Of a stretch of DNA of 64,000 nt, positions 8,096 to 16,777 are shown one piece after another. The notes beneath the pieces were generated by a model, which saw only the letters and a program-made list of their open reading frames with translations, was not told where the DNA came from and made no database searches. The stretch is from Bdellovibrio bacteriovorus str. Tiberius (lineage in GTDB: Bacteria; Bdellovibrionota; Bdellovibrionia; Bdellovibrionales; Bdellovibrionaceae): NCBI RefSeq assembly GCF_000317895.1, contig NC_019567.1:1550001-1614000 (forward strand). Direction: 5' to 3'. The position numbers and the translations under genes were made by a program. Each line of letters begins with the position of its first letter. The stretch's first letter is position 1.

Positions 8096-9157
8096 TTACA
8101 GTTTAATCGACTTAGGATAGAAGTCGATCGCGATATTAGCATCCGCTGCCGGCACCGAACTTCCGTGGAAGGTGATGGTCAGGTTGGATGCATCGTAAGT
8201 CCATCCGTTGACTGCGTCGTTAGGCACGGAAACTCCGTTTACCGTGATCACGATCGTGTCCTCTTGTGGTTCACGATTCAGTTTAAAGACACTGGAAAGC
8301 TGGATGATGGAATCAGAGATGAGCTCCAGAGTTGAACCAAAGTTAGAGCACAAAGACCCCTTCACACCCGCAGTCAAAGTTGCCAGTTCCGGCAGGCGGG
8401 TGGAGATCTTGCGCGCAAAACCGTCTGTAGACAGAGTGGTTTTGCAGTTGTCGTCAGGAACCGTGATGGTGCTGACGGAATAGTTACGACTGCCAACATA
8501 TCCATCCAGGAAGTCCACATAGCTTTGAACTGTGTGAAGGTTGGCGTTGCCGTAGCTTTCGTTGAACGCTGCAGTGGAAGAAGAGAAGTCCTCTTCGTCA
8601 CTGACGATGATCACTGCCAGGAAAGCCTCGCTGCGGCGGAATCCGGCATTTTGCGGCTCAAGCAAAGCTTCCTTGAAGCTTGAGAACGCGCGTTCATCAC
8701 CGTTACCCAGCGTTCCCTGCTTGGCATTGGTAGAGAATACATCACCCAGGTTTGGAGTGTTCTTATCCATAATGAACACGCCAGAGTGAGTTTCAATTTT
8801 TGGACTGTTTTGTAGAACCGCACCATCCTTGATACGGGCTTTATCACTGCCGGAATTGAATTGTTTTTCCCAAGCTTCAGTTGTCGTTACGGCCATGTGG
8901 AAATCATAGTTGTACTGTTGGAAGCGCGAGATGAAGGACTGGAAGTTCGCCGCCAGATTGTCCTGAGATGTCTTCATGGAGCCAGAGTTATCGATCACCC
9001 AAAGGATGTCGATCTGCTTTGGAATGAAGACTGCCTGTTGCTTGTAGTCTTCTGCATCATTCAAGAGGGAGTAAGAACCAGTCCCCTTGCTGCAACCAGC
9101 TACCAATGCCACTGCTGAAGCCATCATTAGTGCTTTGCTAGCGACTGTTTTTTTCAT
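8096..9157 (-). CDS. von Willebrand factor A-domain lipoprotein, first gene of the gliding operon
   Basis: A 353-residue lipoprotein. The signal peptide ends in the lipobox LVAGC with Cys22 as the lipidated residue. A VWA domain starts at about residue 48, with an intact MIDAS site at DNSGS (Asp56, Ser58, Ser60) and VSDEEDFSS further on. The last 70 residues have beta-strand character (ITVNGVSVPNDAVNGW) and may be a small beta-sandwich. A GGAGGG ribosome site precedes the ATG. It lies 11 bases upstream of the GYF-PilZ gene, whose ribosome site overlaps its stop. Metal-dependent ligand binding is expected from the MIDAS residues. No motor role has been shown, but position makes it part of the same transcript. 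Confidence 0.82.
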   Translation of the reverse strand: MKKTVASKALMMASAVALVAGCSKGTGSYSLLNDAEDYKQQAVFIPKQIDILWVIDNSGSMKTSQDNLAANFQSFISRFQQYNYDFHMAVTTTEAWEKQFNSGSDKARIKDGAVLQNSPKIETHSGVFIMDKNTPNLGDVFSTNAKQGTLGNGDERAFSSFKEALLEPQNAGFRRSEAFLAVIIVSDEEDFSSSTAAFNESYGNANLHTVQSYVDFLDGYVGSRNYSVSTITVPDDNCKTTLSTDGFARKISTRLPELATLTAGVKGSLCSNFGSTLELISDSIIQLSSVFKLNREPQEDTIVITVNGVSVPNDAVNGWTYDASNLTITFHGSSVPAADANIAIDFYPKSIKL

Positions 9158-9454
9158 ACGGTTATGCCCTCCTGAGCCCCACCATGCTTCTTGATGGATT
9201 CAGTTTCGTTTAAAACAACCCAAAACTGAAATTTCAGGTAACTGCATGAATTCGTTTTTTAATTTTTAATTGGTCCAGTTTTGAGACACGCTAAGTGTGT
9301 GAAATAACAGGGTGTTGTGAAATCAATCAATTTTCAAAATATTTTCTTGTGTCAAACCTATAGCCAGTTTGTCAGGCTTTCCGTCGTGTTTTCCCAGCTA
9401 AGTGCGCGTCGAAATTAGAAGATACTCGGAACTGTCGAACTTCTCGCCACAACC
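9158..9454. other. Non-coding region upstream of the gliding operon
   Basis: AT-rich DNA with no credible gene on either strand. It must carry the promoter of the minus-strand gliding operon. On that strand a TTGACA occurs at 9355-9350, but I find no good -10 element 16-18 bases downstream, so I do not call a promoter. Confidence 0.5.
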
Positions 9455-9496
9455 AAGATCCTCTTTTATTACGAGGCTAAAAAGAAAGAGGACCTT
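9455..9496 (-). terminator. Hairpin 20 bases downstream of mazG
   Basis: A 12-bp stem: arms 9455-9466 (aagatcctcttt) and 9485-9496 (aaagaggacctt), loop 18 bases. The single imperfect position is a G-U pair on the minus strand but a mismatch on the plus strand, so it fits the mazG transcript. No T-tract follows, so it may be a 3'-end stabiliser and not a true terminator. Confidence 0.4.
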
Positions 9497-9515
9497 CGAT
9501 GGAAGATCTGGCGGG

Positions 9516-10334
9516 TTATTTCTTCTTCAAAAGTAATTTGGCTTTTTGCCAGTACTCTTCTTTTTGTTCCAGGTTCATTGCAGAAAAATCTTTTTGGTCT
9601 TTCGCAACAAGTTCCACCATGGTGTTGAAGCGATTTTCAAAACGTTGATTCGCTTTGCGCAAAACCTGCTCGGGTTCCATCTGCACGTGACGTCCCAGTT
9701 GCGCGAGTGAAAACAGGGCGTCACCCAGTTCGTGTTCGATCTCGGCATCAACGCCTTCATCCAAAGCTTCACGCAGTTCCTGATATTCTTCTTCCACTTT
9801 GGCAAGGACGCCGTCCATGTCTTCCCAGTCGAATTTCAATTTTTCAGTGCGTTTGCCGATTTTGTAGGCTTTCTGCAAAGCCGGCAGTGGGGGCACATTC
9901 AAGGCGTATGGCGACGGTGCGGCAGAAGAAGCCTTCTCTTGTTTTTTGATTTCCTCCCAGTTGCGAATGACCTCGGCAGTGTCGGCAACCTGGGTGTCGG
10001 CGAAGACATGCGGGTGACGGCGCACCAGTTTTTCACTGATTCCAGCAATCACATCTTCCAGAGTAAAAGCTCCACGTTCGGCGGCAAGCTGAGCGTGCAG
10101 AACCACTTGGAAGAGGACATCACCCAGCTCTTCCTTCATTTTCAGATCTTTCGTGGCATCAGAAGCGGGCAGTTCCAGGGCTTCCACCAGCTCGTGGGTC
10201 TCTTCGATTGCGTATTGAGTCAAAGATTCGTGAGTCTGCTCTTTATCCCAAGGGCAACCCCCAGGGCCGCGCAAGGAAGCAACGATCTCGACTAAGGACT
10301 CAATATGACGTAGGTTGGATGGAACGTGCGGCAT
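9516..10334 (-). CDS. mazG: MazG nucleoside triphosphate pyrophosphohydrolase
   Basis: A 272-residue protein of the two-domain E. coli type. The first domain has GGCPWDKEQTHESL, the metal-binding EETHELVEAL and EELGDVLFQVVLHAQ. The second repeats the pattern with EEEYQELREAL and HELGDALFSLAQLGR. It hydrolyses (d)NTPs to NMPs and pyrophosphate, cleaning the nucleotide pool and, in other bacteria, tuning stress survival. I start it at ATG 10334, where GAGGAG lies 5 bases upstream and the product begins MPHVPSNLRHIESL, as in the family; the longer frame adds 25 unrelated residues. It is divergent from the PgpH-like gene, with about 100 bases between them for both promoters. Confidence 0.95.
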   Translation of the reverse strand: MPHVPSNLRHIESLVEIVASLRGPGGCPWDKEQTHESLTQYAIEETHELVEALELPASDATKDLKMKEELGDVLFQVVLHAQLAAERGAFTLEDVIAGISEKLVRRHPHVFADTQVADTAEVIRNWEEIKKQEKASSAAPSPYALNVPPLPALQKAYKIGKRTEKLKFDWEDMDGVLAKVEEEYQELREALDEGVDAEIEHELGDALFSLAQLGRHVQMEPEQVLRKANQRFENRFNTMVELVAKDQKDFSAMNLEQKEEYWQKAKLLLKKK

Positions 10335-10435
10335 GGGGACTCCTCGACTTTCTGATGGAATCTCTTTATTGCTAACACAAATGCATAGTGATTTCGACAA
10401 TTTTCGCAATATGGGTTACGGTAGAAAAACTAGAT

Positions 10436-12850
10436 ATGCAACGAGGAAAAAATCCAAAAAAGGGCGAAAGCCCAGCCAAGCGGGTCAACTATGAGGATCA
10501 CAGTCTGAAGTTTTTGGACTGGGTGGATTCCATCGGTTTGGAGAAAACATTCCTGGGTCGTATTGTGCAGCTCATGGAAGAAAAGTTCTTCATTCGTCGT
10601 GCTGCTTTGATCTTCCTGTATTGCGTTCTGCTTTCTTACACAATCTTCTATCAGTTCGATATTCCGTACAACTTCACTGTGGGTGATGTGGCCAAGTATG
10701 ATGTCACTTCCCCCATGGGCTTTGAAATGACTGACGAGGTCACCACCGAGGAAAAACGCCTGAAGGCGGAATACACGGTGCCGATCGTTTACGACTATGA
10801 CACCAGCGTCTTTGAGCGCGTGTCGGTGAACCTGATTCATTCCTTCCGCAGCATGCGTGCTTATTACCGCGAAACCAAATGGCCAACGGCGCCGGCACAG
10901 TACCGGGTGGCAGTGAAGGATTTCTTCCAGTACAAAAAGCAGTTTGAAAAAGAGCTGGGAGTGGGCGTTTCGGACTTTATGTTCGAATGGCTGATTGATC
11001 TCAGATTCAATCCGCGCATTGAAGCCATCGTCATTCGCAACCTTGAAAACTGGTATGACCGCAAAGTGGCTGAAGCACCTGACCGCTTTATTCCAGCCAG
11101 CCAGGCCGCAGTTCTGGGCCGGGTGGTGCACAAGAACAATCTGGGTAAGGAATTCCCGATCCCGCGGGAAGAAATCCTGGATCTTCAGTCCCCGGAAAAC
11201 TTCGAGCTGGAACTGAAAAAAGACCTGAATCGTTTCTCTGAATCTGATCAGGCCAATATCCTTTATTTCGCCCGCTCTTTGGTTGTGCCCAACATGACCC
11301 TGAACAAGCAGGAAACGGCCAGTCGCCGCCAGTCCGCACGTGATGCGGTGATTCCGGTAACGATCACCATCAAAAAGAATCAGAACATCATCGCCCAAGG
11401 GTCGGTGGTTCAGCCGTTCCAGATGGCGGTGATCAAGCAGATTGAAAATATCCGTGCGGATAAACGCAAAGACATCATGTCGCTTTCCATGGCGCTGATG
11501 CTGTCGGTGGCGATTCTGGTGTTCTTCTCTTACCTGAAGCGTTTTACCATCAATAAAGTCAAAATCGAATTCAAAGACGTTTCCGTCATGATGCTGATCG
11601 CTTTTGGCATCATCTTCTTCACCAAGATCTACATGTTCATCACGGACGCGGCCTTTGCCTCAAAGCTGGGCCACTTCCTGCCTCCGGCGATTTTCCTGTA
11701 TGCGGCTCCGGTGGCGGCGGGGCCAATGCTGGTGGGGCTCTTGATCACTTACGGTGAAATCGTATGGCTGTTCACGGCCTTCCTTTCGGTCTGCCTGGGT
11801 ATCATGGTGGATTATAACTTTGCCTTTATGTTCGTGTCTCTGGTGGGCGGTATCGCGGCGGCGCGCGGGGTTTACAACTGCAAAACCCGTAACGACGTTT
11901 ACTATGCGGGTGTGCGCACGGGGCTGGTGAATGCGGCGATGATTGCGTTTATCCTGACCATGACCAAGTTCGACCAAGAGGGCGGAGTGAAAGAGATTCT
12001 GCTTTCAATCCCGGCGGGCTTCCTGGGTGGTATTTTCTCGGCCCTGGTGGCGATGATGTTTGTTCCGCTGCTTGAATCCATCTTCAGCTACACCACGGAT
12101 GTGAAATTGCTTGAACTGAGCAACCTGAATCATCCGCTGTTGAAAGAAATGATCGTGAAAGCCCCGGGAACATATCACCATTCCATGATGGTGGGTTCGA
12201 TGGTGGAAGCAGCCGCGGAAGAAATCGGTGCCAATCCGTTGTTGGGTAAAGTCATGTGCTATTACCACGACATCGGTAAAATGGAGCACGCCAATTACTT
12301 TATCGAAAATCAGAAGCCGGGCCACAACCCGCATGATCATATTTCTCCGTTCATGAGCAAAACCCTTTTGATCGCCCACGTAAAAGACGGCGTCGAGATG
12401 GGGATGGCTTATAAACTGGGCAAGCCGATCATTGACGGGGTTTTGCAGCACCATGGAACGACGCTGATTTCTTACTTCTATAACAAAGCTCTGGATCTGA
12501 AAAAAGAAGACGGTCCGGAAATTGGTGAAGAGGACTTCCGTTATCCAGGTCCAAAACCGCAGTTCCGCGAAGCGGCTTTGTGTATGCTTGCCGACAGTAT
12601 CGAGGCGGCGGCTCGTTCTTTGGATGAACCGACTCCGGCGCGTTTGCAGAACATCGTTAAAAACATCACGCAAAGAAAGTTCTCTGACGGGCAGTTGGAT
12701 GAATGTAATCTGACCCTGAAAGACATCTCCAAGGTGGAGGCGGCTTTCATCCGCATCCTTCTGGGCATCTATCACCAGCGTATTGATTATCCTCGCAGTG
12801 CCGGGGGTGGTTTGGGTGACGTGGGTCACAGTACGACATCGCAGGGCTGA
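10436..12850 (+). CDS. PgpH-like 7TM-HD membrane phosphohydrolase
   Basis: About 804 residues from ATG 10436. An upstream GTG at 10388 is in frame but would add 16 atypical residues; neither start has a clear ribosome site. Order: a cytoplasmic tail, one transmembrane helix (ALIFLYCVLLSYTIFYQF), a large extracytoplasmic 7TMR-HDED domain, a bundle of about seven helices, and a C-terminal HD domain with HHSMM near residue 582 and YYHDIGKMEH near 611, plus a later NPHDHIS. Listeria PgpH, the reference member, cleaves cyclic di-AMP to pApA. I see no c-di-AMP cyclase in this window, so the substrate is not settled by context. It lies 2 bases from ybeY, and the pair is a common arrangement in many bacteria. 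Confidence 0.88.
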   Translation: MQRGKNPKKGESPAKRVNYEDHSLKFLDWVDSIGLEKTFLGRIVQLMEEKFFIRRAALIFLYCVLLSYTIFYQFDIPYNFTVGDVAKYDVTSPMGFEMTDEVTTEEKRLKAEYTVPIVYDYDTSVFERVSVNLIHSFRSMRAYYRETKWPTAPAQYRVAVKDFFQYKKQFEKELGVGVSDFMFEWLIDLRFNPRIEAIVIRNLENWYDRKVAEAPDRFIPASQAAVLGRVVHKNNLGKEFPIPREEILDLQSPENFELELKKDLNRFSESDQANILYFARSLVVPNMTLNKQETASRRQSARDAVIPVTITIKKNQNIIAQGSVVQPFQMAVIKQIENIRADKRKDIMSLSMALMLSVAILVFFSYLKRFTINKVKIEFKDVSVMMLIAFGIIFFTKIYMFITDAAFASKLGHFLPPAIFLYAAPVAAGPMLVGLLITYGEIVWLFTAFLSVCLGIMVDYNFAFMFVSLVGGIAAARGVYNCKTRNDVYYAGVRTGLVNAAMIAFILTMTKFDQEGGVKEILLSIPAGFLGGIFSALVAMMFVPLLESIFSYTTDVKLLELSNLNHPLLKEMIVKAPGTYHHSMMVGSMVEAAAEEIGANPLLGKVMCYYHDIGKMEHANYFIENQKPGHNPHDHISPFMSKTLLIAHVKDGVEMGMAYKLGKPIIDGVLQHHGTTLISYFYNKALDLKKEDGPEIGEEDFRYPGPKPQFREAALCMLADSIEAAARSLDEPTPARLQNIVKNITQRKFSDGQLDECNLTLKDISKVEAAFIRILLGIYHQRIDYPRSAGGGLGDVGHSTTSQG

Positions 12851-12852
12851 TC

Positions 12853-13305
12853 ATGGAAGTTTTAATCGTCAATGAATCCAAACACGCAGCTCCTCGCAAG
12901 TTTATCCAAACCTGGATGGAGCTTGTGGTGGCTGAATTGAAGCGCAAAAAAGTGCTGAAGGCCGATCAGGCCCGCCGTGAACTGACGCTGGTGTTTTTGG
13001 ATAAAAAGCCCGCCCAGAAAATCAATATGGAGTTTCGCAGTAAGAACTACGCCACGGATGTGTTGAGCTTTGACTCGATGGATCCGGGTTCATTAGGGGA
13101 GCTTGTTTTGTGCCCCGAGGTTTTAAAGCGTCAATCCAAAGACCATGGGCTCACTTATCAGCAGGAGCTGGGTTACATGCTGCTGCATGGGGTGCTGCAC
13201 CTGTTGGGTTATGATCATGAAACCAGTGAAGAGGACGCTCTTGAAATGTTCGGTATTCAGGATGCGGCTTTCGAAGTCCTTTTGAAAAAAGTTTCTGCCA
13301 AATAA
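12853..13305 (+). CDS. ybeY: YbeY endoribonuclease
   Basis: A 150-residue protein with the signature zinc site HGVLHLLGYDHE at about residues 109-120 (three histidines) and the preceding YATDVLSFD segment. Both are diagnostic of YbeY, a single-strand endoribonuclease acting in 16S rRNA 3'-end maturation and 70S quality control. It begins 2 bases after the stop of the PgpH-like gene and is surely in the same transcript. There is no close gene downstream: about 290 bases separate it from prfB. Confidence 0.95.
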   Translation: MEVLIVNESKHAAPRKFIQTWMELVVAELKRKKVLKADQARRELTLVFLDKKPAQKINMEFRSKNYATDVLSFDSMDPGSLGELVLCPEVLKRQSKDHGLTYQQELGYMLLHGVLHLLGYDHETSEEDALEMFGIQDAAFEVLLKKVSAK

Positions 13306-13384
13306 GGCCTCTTTTCCCTCTAAAAACGACAAGAGATTTGAAATCACCTCGGAAGGACCAAAAAGGACCTTCTGCGTCCGTGGT

Positions 13385-13564
13385 TTTGTCTAAAGTTTGA
13401 ACGATTCCATTGTGCGGACCCTGGTTTTGGGGTTTTCCCGCCTTCATTTCGCAAATAGTCAGAAGAGACCCGGTTGGCATCGCCTTTGTATTAGGCAGAT
13501 GTGTGTTTCTCCCATACTTCCGCCTCCGAGAGATTTTCCCCTCCCTTCTCTCGGAGGCGTTTTT
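13385..13564 (+). ncRNA. Possible small RNA or structured ybeY 3' UTR ending in a strong terminator
   Basis: This stretch has no gene but clear RNA structure. An internal stem pairs CATC-GCCT with AGGC-A-GATG around a TTGTATT loop (about 13473-13496), GCGGA near 13414 can pair with TCCGC near 13519, and the whole ends in a 12-bp terminator at 13521-13564. The distance from the ybeY stop to the terminator, about 215 bases, is long for a simple 3' end. I could not find a convincing promoter, nor a match to 6S, SRP or tmRNA. It may be only a processed trailer. Confidence 0.3.
13521..13564 (+). terminator. Strong intrinsic terminator before prfB
   Basis: A perfect 12-bp stem: CGCCTCCGAGAG (13521-13532) pairs with CTCTCGGAGGCG (13548-13559), with a 15-base pyrimidine-rich loop, followed by TTTTT at 13560-13564. 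It ends a transcript coming from ybeY or from a small RNA gene and isolates prfB from upstream transcription. Confidence 0.85.
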
Positions 13565-13565
13565 C

Positions 13566-13593
13566 TTGACAGACAAGGCCCTGTGATTACACT
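13566..13593 (+). promoter_or_regulatory. Sigma70-type promoter of prfB
   Basis: TTGACA (13566-13571), 16-base spacer, TACACT (13588-13593). It abuts the T-tract of the upstream terminator. Transcription would begin about 6-8 bases after the -10 element, close to position 13600, which is the A of the prfB ATG, so the message may be leaderless. Confidence 0.6.
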
Positions 13594-13599
13594 GGGCCT

Positions 13600-14731
13600 A
13601 TGTCTATCGTTACTGAAGCCTCTGAAATTAAAAGTAAAATCGTGTCTCTCGAAGCCTTCTCTAAGGAGCTTCGGGGGTATCTTTGACTTAGATCGCAAGA
13701 AAAAACGCCTGGAAGAGATCTCCATTCAGGCTGAAAACCCCGCGCTCTGGGAAAAACCTGCTGAAATGCAAAAGCTGAATAAAGAAAAAGCCCTGCTTGA
13801 AAAAGCCGTGGGTGAATTCGACGCGTTTGCAGGTCGTTTGAGTGACGCCAAAGTTCTGCTGGAAATGGCAGAAGAAGCCCAGGATGAAGGCAGCTTCGTC
13901 GAAGTGAAAGGCGAAATTGCGGCACTGGAAAAGCTGGGTGAAGAACTTGAACTAAAACGAGTTCTGAACGGCGAGTTGGACAGCAACAGTTCGTATCTGT
14001 CCATCAACTCGGGGGCGGGTGGAACCGAGTCCTGTGACTGGGCTTCCATGTTGCTGCGTATGTACACGCGTTATGCTGACAAGCACGGCTTCAAAGTTCA
14101 AATCATCGAGATGACCGAGGGCGAGGGTGCCGGGATTAAATCCTGCACACTATTGATTGAAGGCCCTTATGCTTATGGATATCTGAAGGCAGAATCCGGA
14201 GTGCATCGTCTGGTGCGTATTTCTCCGTTTGATTCCAATGCCCGCCGCCACACATCGTTTGCGTCAGTATTTGCATGGGCGGAAGTGGATGATGACATCA
14301 ACATCGAAGTTCGTCCTGACGATTTGAAAGTCGACACCTTCCGCGCGAGTGGCGCCGGTGGTCAGCACGTCAATAGAACGGATTCGGCGGTTCGTATGAC
14401 GCACATTCCATCCGGGGTTATCGTAACCTGTCAGGTGGAAAGATCTCAGATTCAGAACCGTGAAAAAGCTCTGAAGATGTTGAAGGCGCGCCTTTATGAA
14501 ATGGAAATCGAAAAGCGCAACGCGGAAAAAGACGCGATGAATTCCCAGAAAAAAGCCAATGAATGGGGTTCGCAGATTCGCTCTTACGTGATGCACCCTT
14601 ATCAGATGGTCAAAGACCACCGCACTGACTTTGAGACCAATCAGGTCGATGATGTGATGGACGGGGATCTGGATGGATTTATCATGTCCTACTTGAAATC
14701 CACTTTGACGGCAGAAAGTCAGCCTTCGTGA
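13600..14731 (+). CDS. prfB: Peptide chain release factor 2 with programmed +1 frameshift
   Basis: RF2, about 376 residues. The gene starts at ATG 13600, reads 28 codons to an in-frame TGA at 13684-13686, and must shift +1 at CTT-TGA-C to continue from GAC 13685 to the stop at 14731. The shifted frame holds the SPF stop-codon-recognition tripeptide (RISPFDSNARR) and the catalytic GGQ loop (GAGGQHVNRTDSAVR). RF2 ends translation at UGA and UAA; low RF2 lets the ribosome pause at UGA and shift, so the protein controls its own synthesis. No ribosome site precedes the ATG. The last 4 bases overlap lolC. A gene finder that ignores the frameshift would give a false N-terminus beginning near 13397. 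Confidence 0.95.
13673..13687 (+). promoter_or_regulatory. prfB programmed frameshift site
   Basis: GGGGGTATCTTTGAC, the same 15 bases as in the E. coli site: an internal Shine-Dalgarno-like G-run, the slippery CTT codon, the UGA stop and a following C. It gives autoregulated +1 frameshifting. Confidence 0.95.
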
Positions 14732-15957
14732 AGTCGTCATTGCCCTGGCTTTCCTGGCGACTGCTTTTCTCGCGCAAAACCATGTTTGGCGGTTCGGCTC
14801 CTTTGGCCTTGCTGGGACTGGTTTTGGGGGTGGCAGCGCTGGTGGCCTCGATGGCGGTGATGAGTGGTTTTGAAAACACTCTGAAAACGGCCATGGCCGA
14901 AGTTTCCGGCCATGCCCAAGTGGTGAAACGCTCGCGCTTCCCGGATGACTGGAAAGAGCTGGAAGAACGTATTCGTAAAGCCGAACCGACGCTGGTGAAC
15001 ACCAGTCGCTTTGTCTTTATTGAAGCGGTTTTGGCCAACAAAGGTCAGATCTCGGGTGTGCTGATTCAAGGTGTGGACACGCAACGGGTCAATGAGGTTT
15101 TGAATTTCAAACGCCGTATTGTCAGCGGGACCGATGACCTCAATGTTGCCAGCGATGTGCCCTTGGCGCTGGTGGGTAAAAATCTTGCCAAAAAAATGAA
15201 TCTGTCTGTCGGGGAAACCTTCCGTGTGGTTGTGCCGGTGGCGGACTCTGTGGATCCGTCAAAGTTCCAGCGCCGGGTGGGTGCTTTCAAAGTGCAAGGC
15301 ATTTTGGACTTGGGAAAGCATGACTGGAATGAACGTTTTATTCTGTCTGATCTGAAAGCGACCCAGGAACTGGCGGATATCGGGGGTCGCTATTCGGGTT
15401 TGTTGCTGAAATTCCAGGATGTCGATCATGCCCGCGATGCGGCCTTTAATTTGAGTGCGGTTTTGGGATCCCCTTATTGGGTGCGCGACTGGCGCGATGC
15501 CAATGAAAATCTTTTTGAAGCCATCAATGTCGAGCGCCCGGGTATTTTCTTTGTGGTTTTGGTGATCACCATTGTGGCGGCCTTCAATGTGTCGGCGACC
15601 TTGTTTGTGAATGTCGTTCGTCGTTTCAAGGACATTGCCATTCTTAAAACCGTGGGTCTGTCGCAAAAAGACATTATGAAGATCTTTGTCTGTCAGGGAT
15701 TGTTCATGGGGTTGGTCGGCTTGGTGCTGGGCTTTGTTTTGGGGATTGGGATCGCCTATCTGTTTGAATTCATGCAGGGGCGTTTAAGTCTGATTTCCGG
15801 CGAAGTTTATCGTCTGGAAAATATTGAGTTGCAGATTCGATTTATTGATGGCGTGGCCATCTGTATTGCAACACTCGTGATCTGTTTGATTGCCACGATC
15901 GCACCGGCCCGTCGCGGTGCGAAGCTGGAGCCAGTGGAGGGACTAAGAAGTGAATAG
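14728..15957 (+). CDS. lolC: Lipoprotein-releasing ABC transporter permease (LolC/LolE family)
   Basis: A 409-residue membrane protein with a GTG start overlapping the prfB stop by 4 bases (GTGA). One transmembrane helix near the N-terminus (LALLGLVLGVAALVASMAV) is followed by a large periplasmic domain and a C-terminal FtsX-type bundle of three helices (about residues 270-400, including ATLVICLIATIAPARRG). This is the MacB/LolCE architecture. With LolD it extracts lipoproteins from the inner membrane and hands them to LolA. Only one LolC/E-type permease is present here, so the complex is probably a homodimer, as in organisms with a single hybrid LolF/LolC. It shares 8 bases with lolD. Confidence 0.88.
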   Translation: MKSSLPWLSWRLLFSRKTMFGGSAPLALLGLVLGVAALVASMAVMSGFENTLKTAMAEVSGHAQVVKRSRFPDDWKELEERIRKAEPTLVNTSRFVFIEAVLANKGQISGVLIQGVDTQRVNEVLNFKRRIVSGTDDLNVASDVPLALVGKNLAKKMNLSVGETFRVVVPVADSVDPSKFQRRVGAFKVQGILDLGKHDWNERFILSDLKATQELADIGGRYSGLLLKFQDVDHARDAAFNLSAVLGSPYWVRDWRDANENLFEAINVERPGIFFVVLVITIVAAFNVSATLFVNVVRRFKDIAILKTVGLSQKDIMKIFVCQGLFMGLVGLVLGFVLGIGIAYLFEFMQGRLSLISGEVYRLENIELQIRFIDGVAICIATLVICLIATIAPARRGAKLEPVEGLRSE

Positions 15958-16633
15958 CGAAAACATTCTTTTGCGTGCCGTGGATATTCACAAATCCTAC
16001 TCCCAAGGGGTGGGGGAGCTTGAGATTCTTCGTGGCGTCAGTCTGGACATCCGTGAAGGCGAAGCTTTTGCGATTTTGGGTGCCTCTGGAGCCGGCAAAT
16101 CCACCTTGTTGCAAATCATGGGGACGCTGGATCGTCCCAGTAAGGGCGAGCTTTTCTGTGAAGGCCGTGACCTGCTGGCGATGAGTGATGATGAATTGTC
16201 CCGCTTCCGCAATTCTGAAATGGGCTTTGTATTCCAGTTCCACCATCTGTTAAGTGAATTCAATGCTCTGGAAAACGTCATGATCCCTTGCCGGGTGGGC
16301 GGGGAATCTTTGAAGGTGGCCAAAGAAAAAGCTCTGCACCTTTTGGACTTCATGGGTCTGGCGGACCGTCGTGACCATCACCCGAACCAGCTTTCCGGCG
16401 GCGAGTTGCAGCGCGTAGCCATTGCTCGTGCCTTGGTGCGCCATCCAAAGATTCTGTTCGCAGATGAACCGACGGGGAATTTGGATTCCCACACCAGTGG
16501 AAAGATCCAAGAGCTGTTCTTCCGTCTGAAGGAAGAAATGAAGTTGGCGCTTGTCATCGTGACCCACGATCTGACCTTCGCGACTCGATTCCCGAAAGTC
16601 TATCGAATGAAAGACGGTAATTGGACCACTTAA
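15950..16633 (+). CDS. lolD: Lipoprotein-releasing ABC transporter ATPase LolD
   Basis: A 227-residue ABC ATPase with Walker [11 protein letters not shown]-loop [17 protein letters not shown], signature [15 protein letters not shown] and Walker [16 protein letters not shown]. The [13 protein letters not shown] segment is typical of the LolD/MacB subfamily. GTG start at 15950, overlapping lolC by 8 bases. It powers lipoprotein release from the inner membrane, relevant here because this window alone encodes at least three outer lipoproteins. Confidence 0.92.
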   Translation: MNSENILLRAVDIHKSYSQGVGELEILRGVSLDIREGEAFAILGASGAGKSTLLQIMGTLDRPSKGELFCEGRDLLAMSDDELSRFRNSEMGFVFQFHHLLSEFNALENVMIPCRVGGESLKVAKEKALHLLDFMGLADRRDHHPNQLSGGELQRVAIARALVRHPKILFADEPTGNLDSHTSGKIQELFFRLKEEMKLALVIVTHDLTFATRFPKVYRMKDGNWTT

Positions 16634-16690
16634 AGGGCTGATTTACTTGTGCTTTGCGGCTAAAAAAGTGGTGTTGTCTGGTGGGTGGCT

Positions 16691-16719
16691 TTGACAGGAC
16701 CTTGGTCTTAAGTTACGAT
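16691..16719 (+). promoter_or_regulatory. Sigma70-type promoter of the bamA cluster
   Basis: TTGACA (16691-16696), 17-base spacer, TACGAT (16714-16719). It lies about 60 bases upstream of the bamA ATG in the only sizeable gap between lolD and bamA. The -35 is a perfect consensus and the -10 matches 4 of 6. Confidence 0.6.
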
Positions 16720-16777
16720 TCCTTGTCTAAATTGTAAGTACTTAAAAATCTTATAGATTTTTAAAAAATAACGGGGA

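Noticed and set aside
13474-13490. Possible sigma54 promoter TTGGCAT-N-TTTGTA in the gap before prfB
   Set aside because: The invariant GC of the -12 element is GT here, and the bases form part of a hairpin.
13385-13564. Identity as 6S, SRP or tmRNA
   Set aside because: None of the conserved landmarks of these RNAs is seen. Only the general possibility of a small RNA is kept.
13397-13684. Long N-terminal extension of prfB from 13397
   Set aside because: Those codons cross a terminator and lie in the wrong frame for the RF2 start. The real start is ATG 13600 followed by +1 frameshifting.
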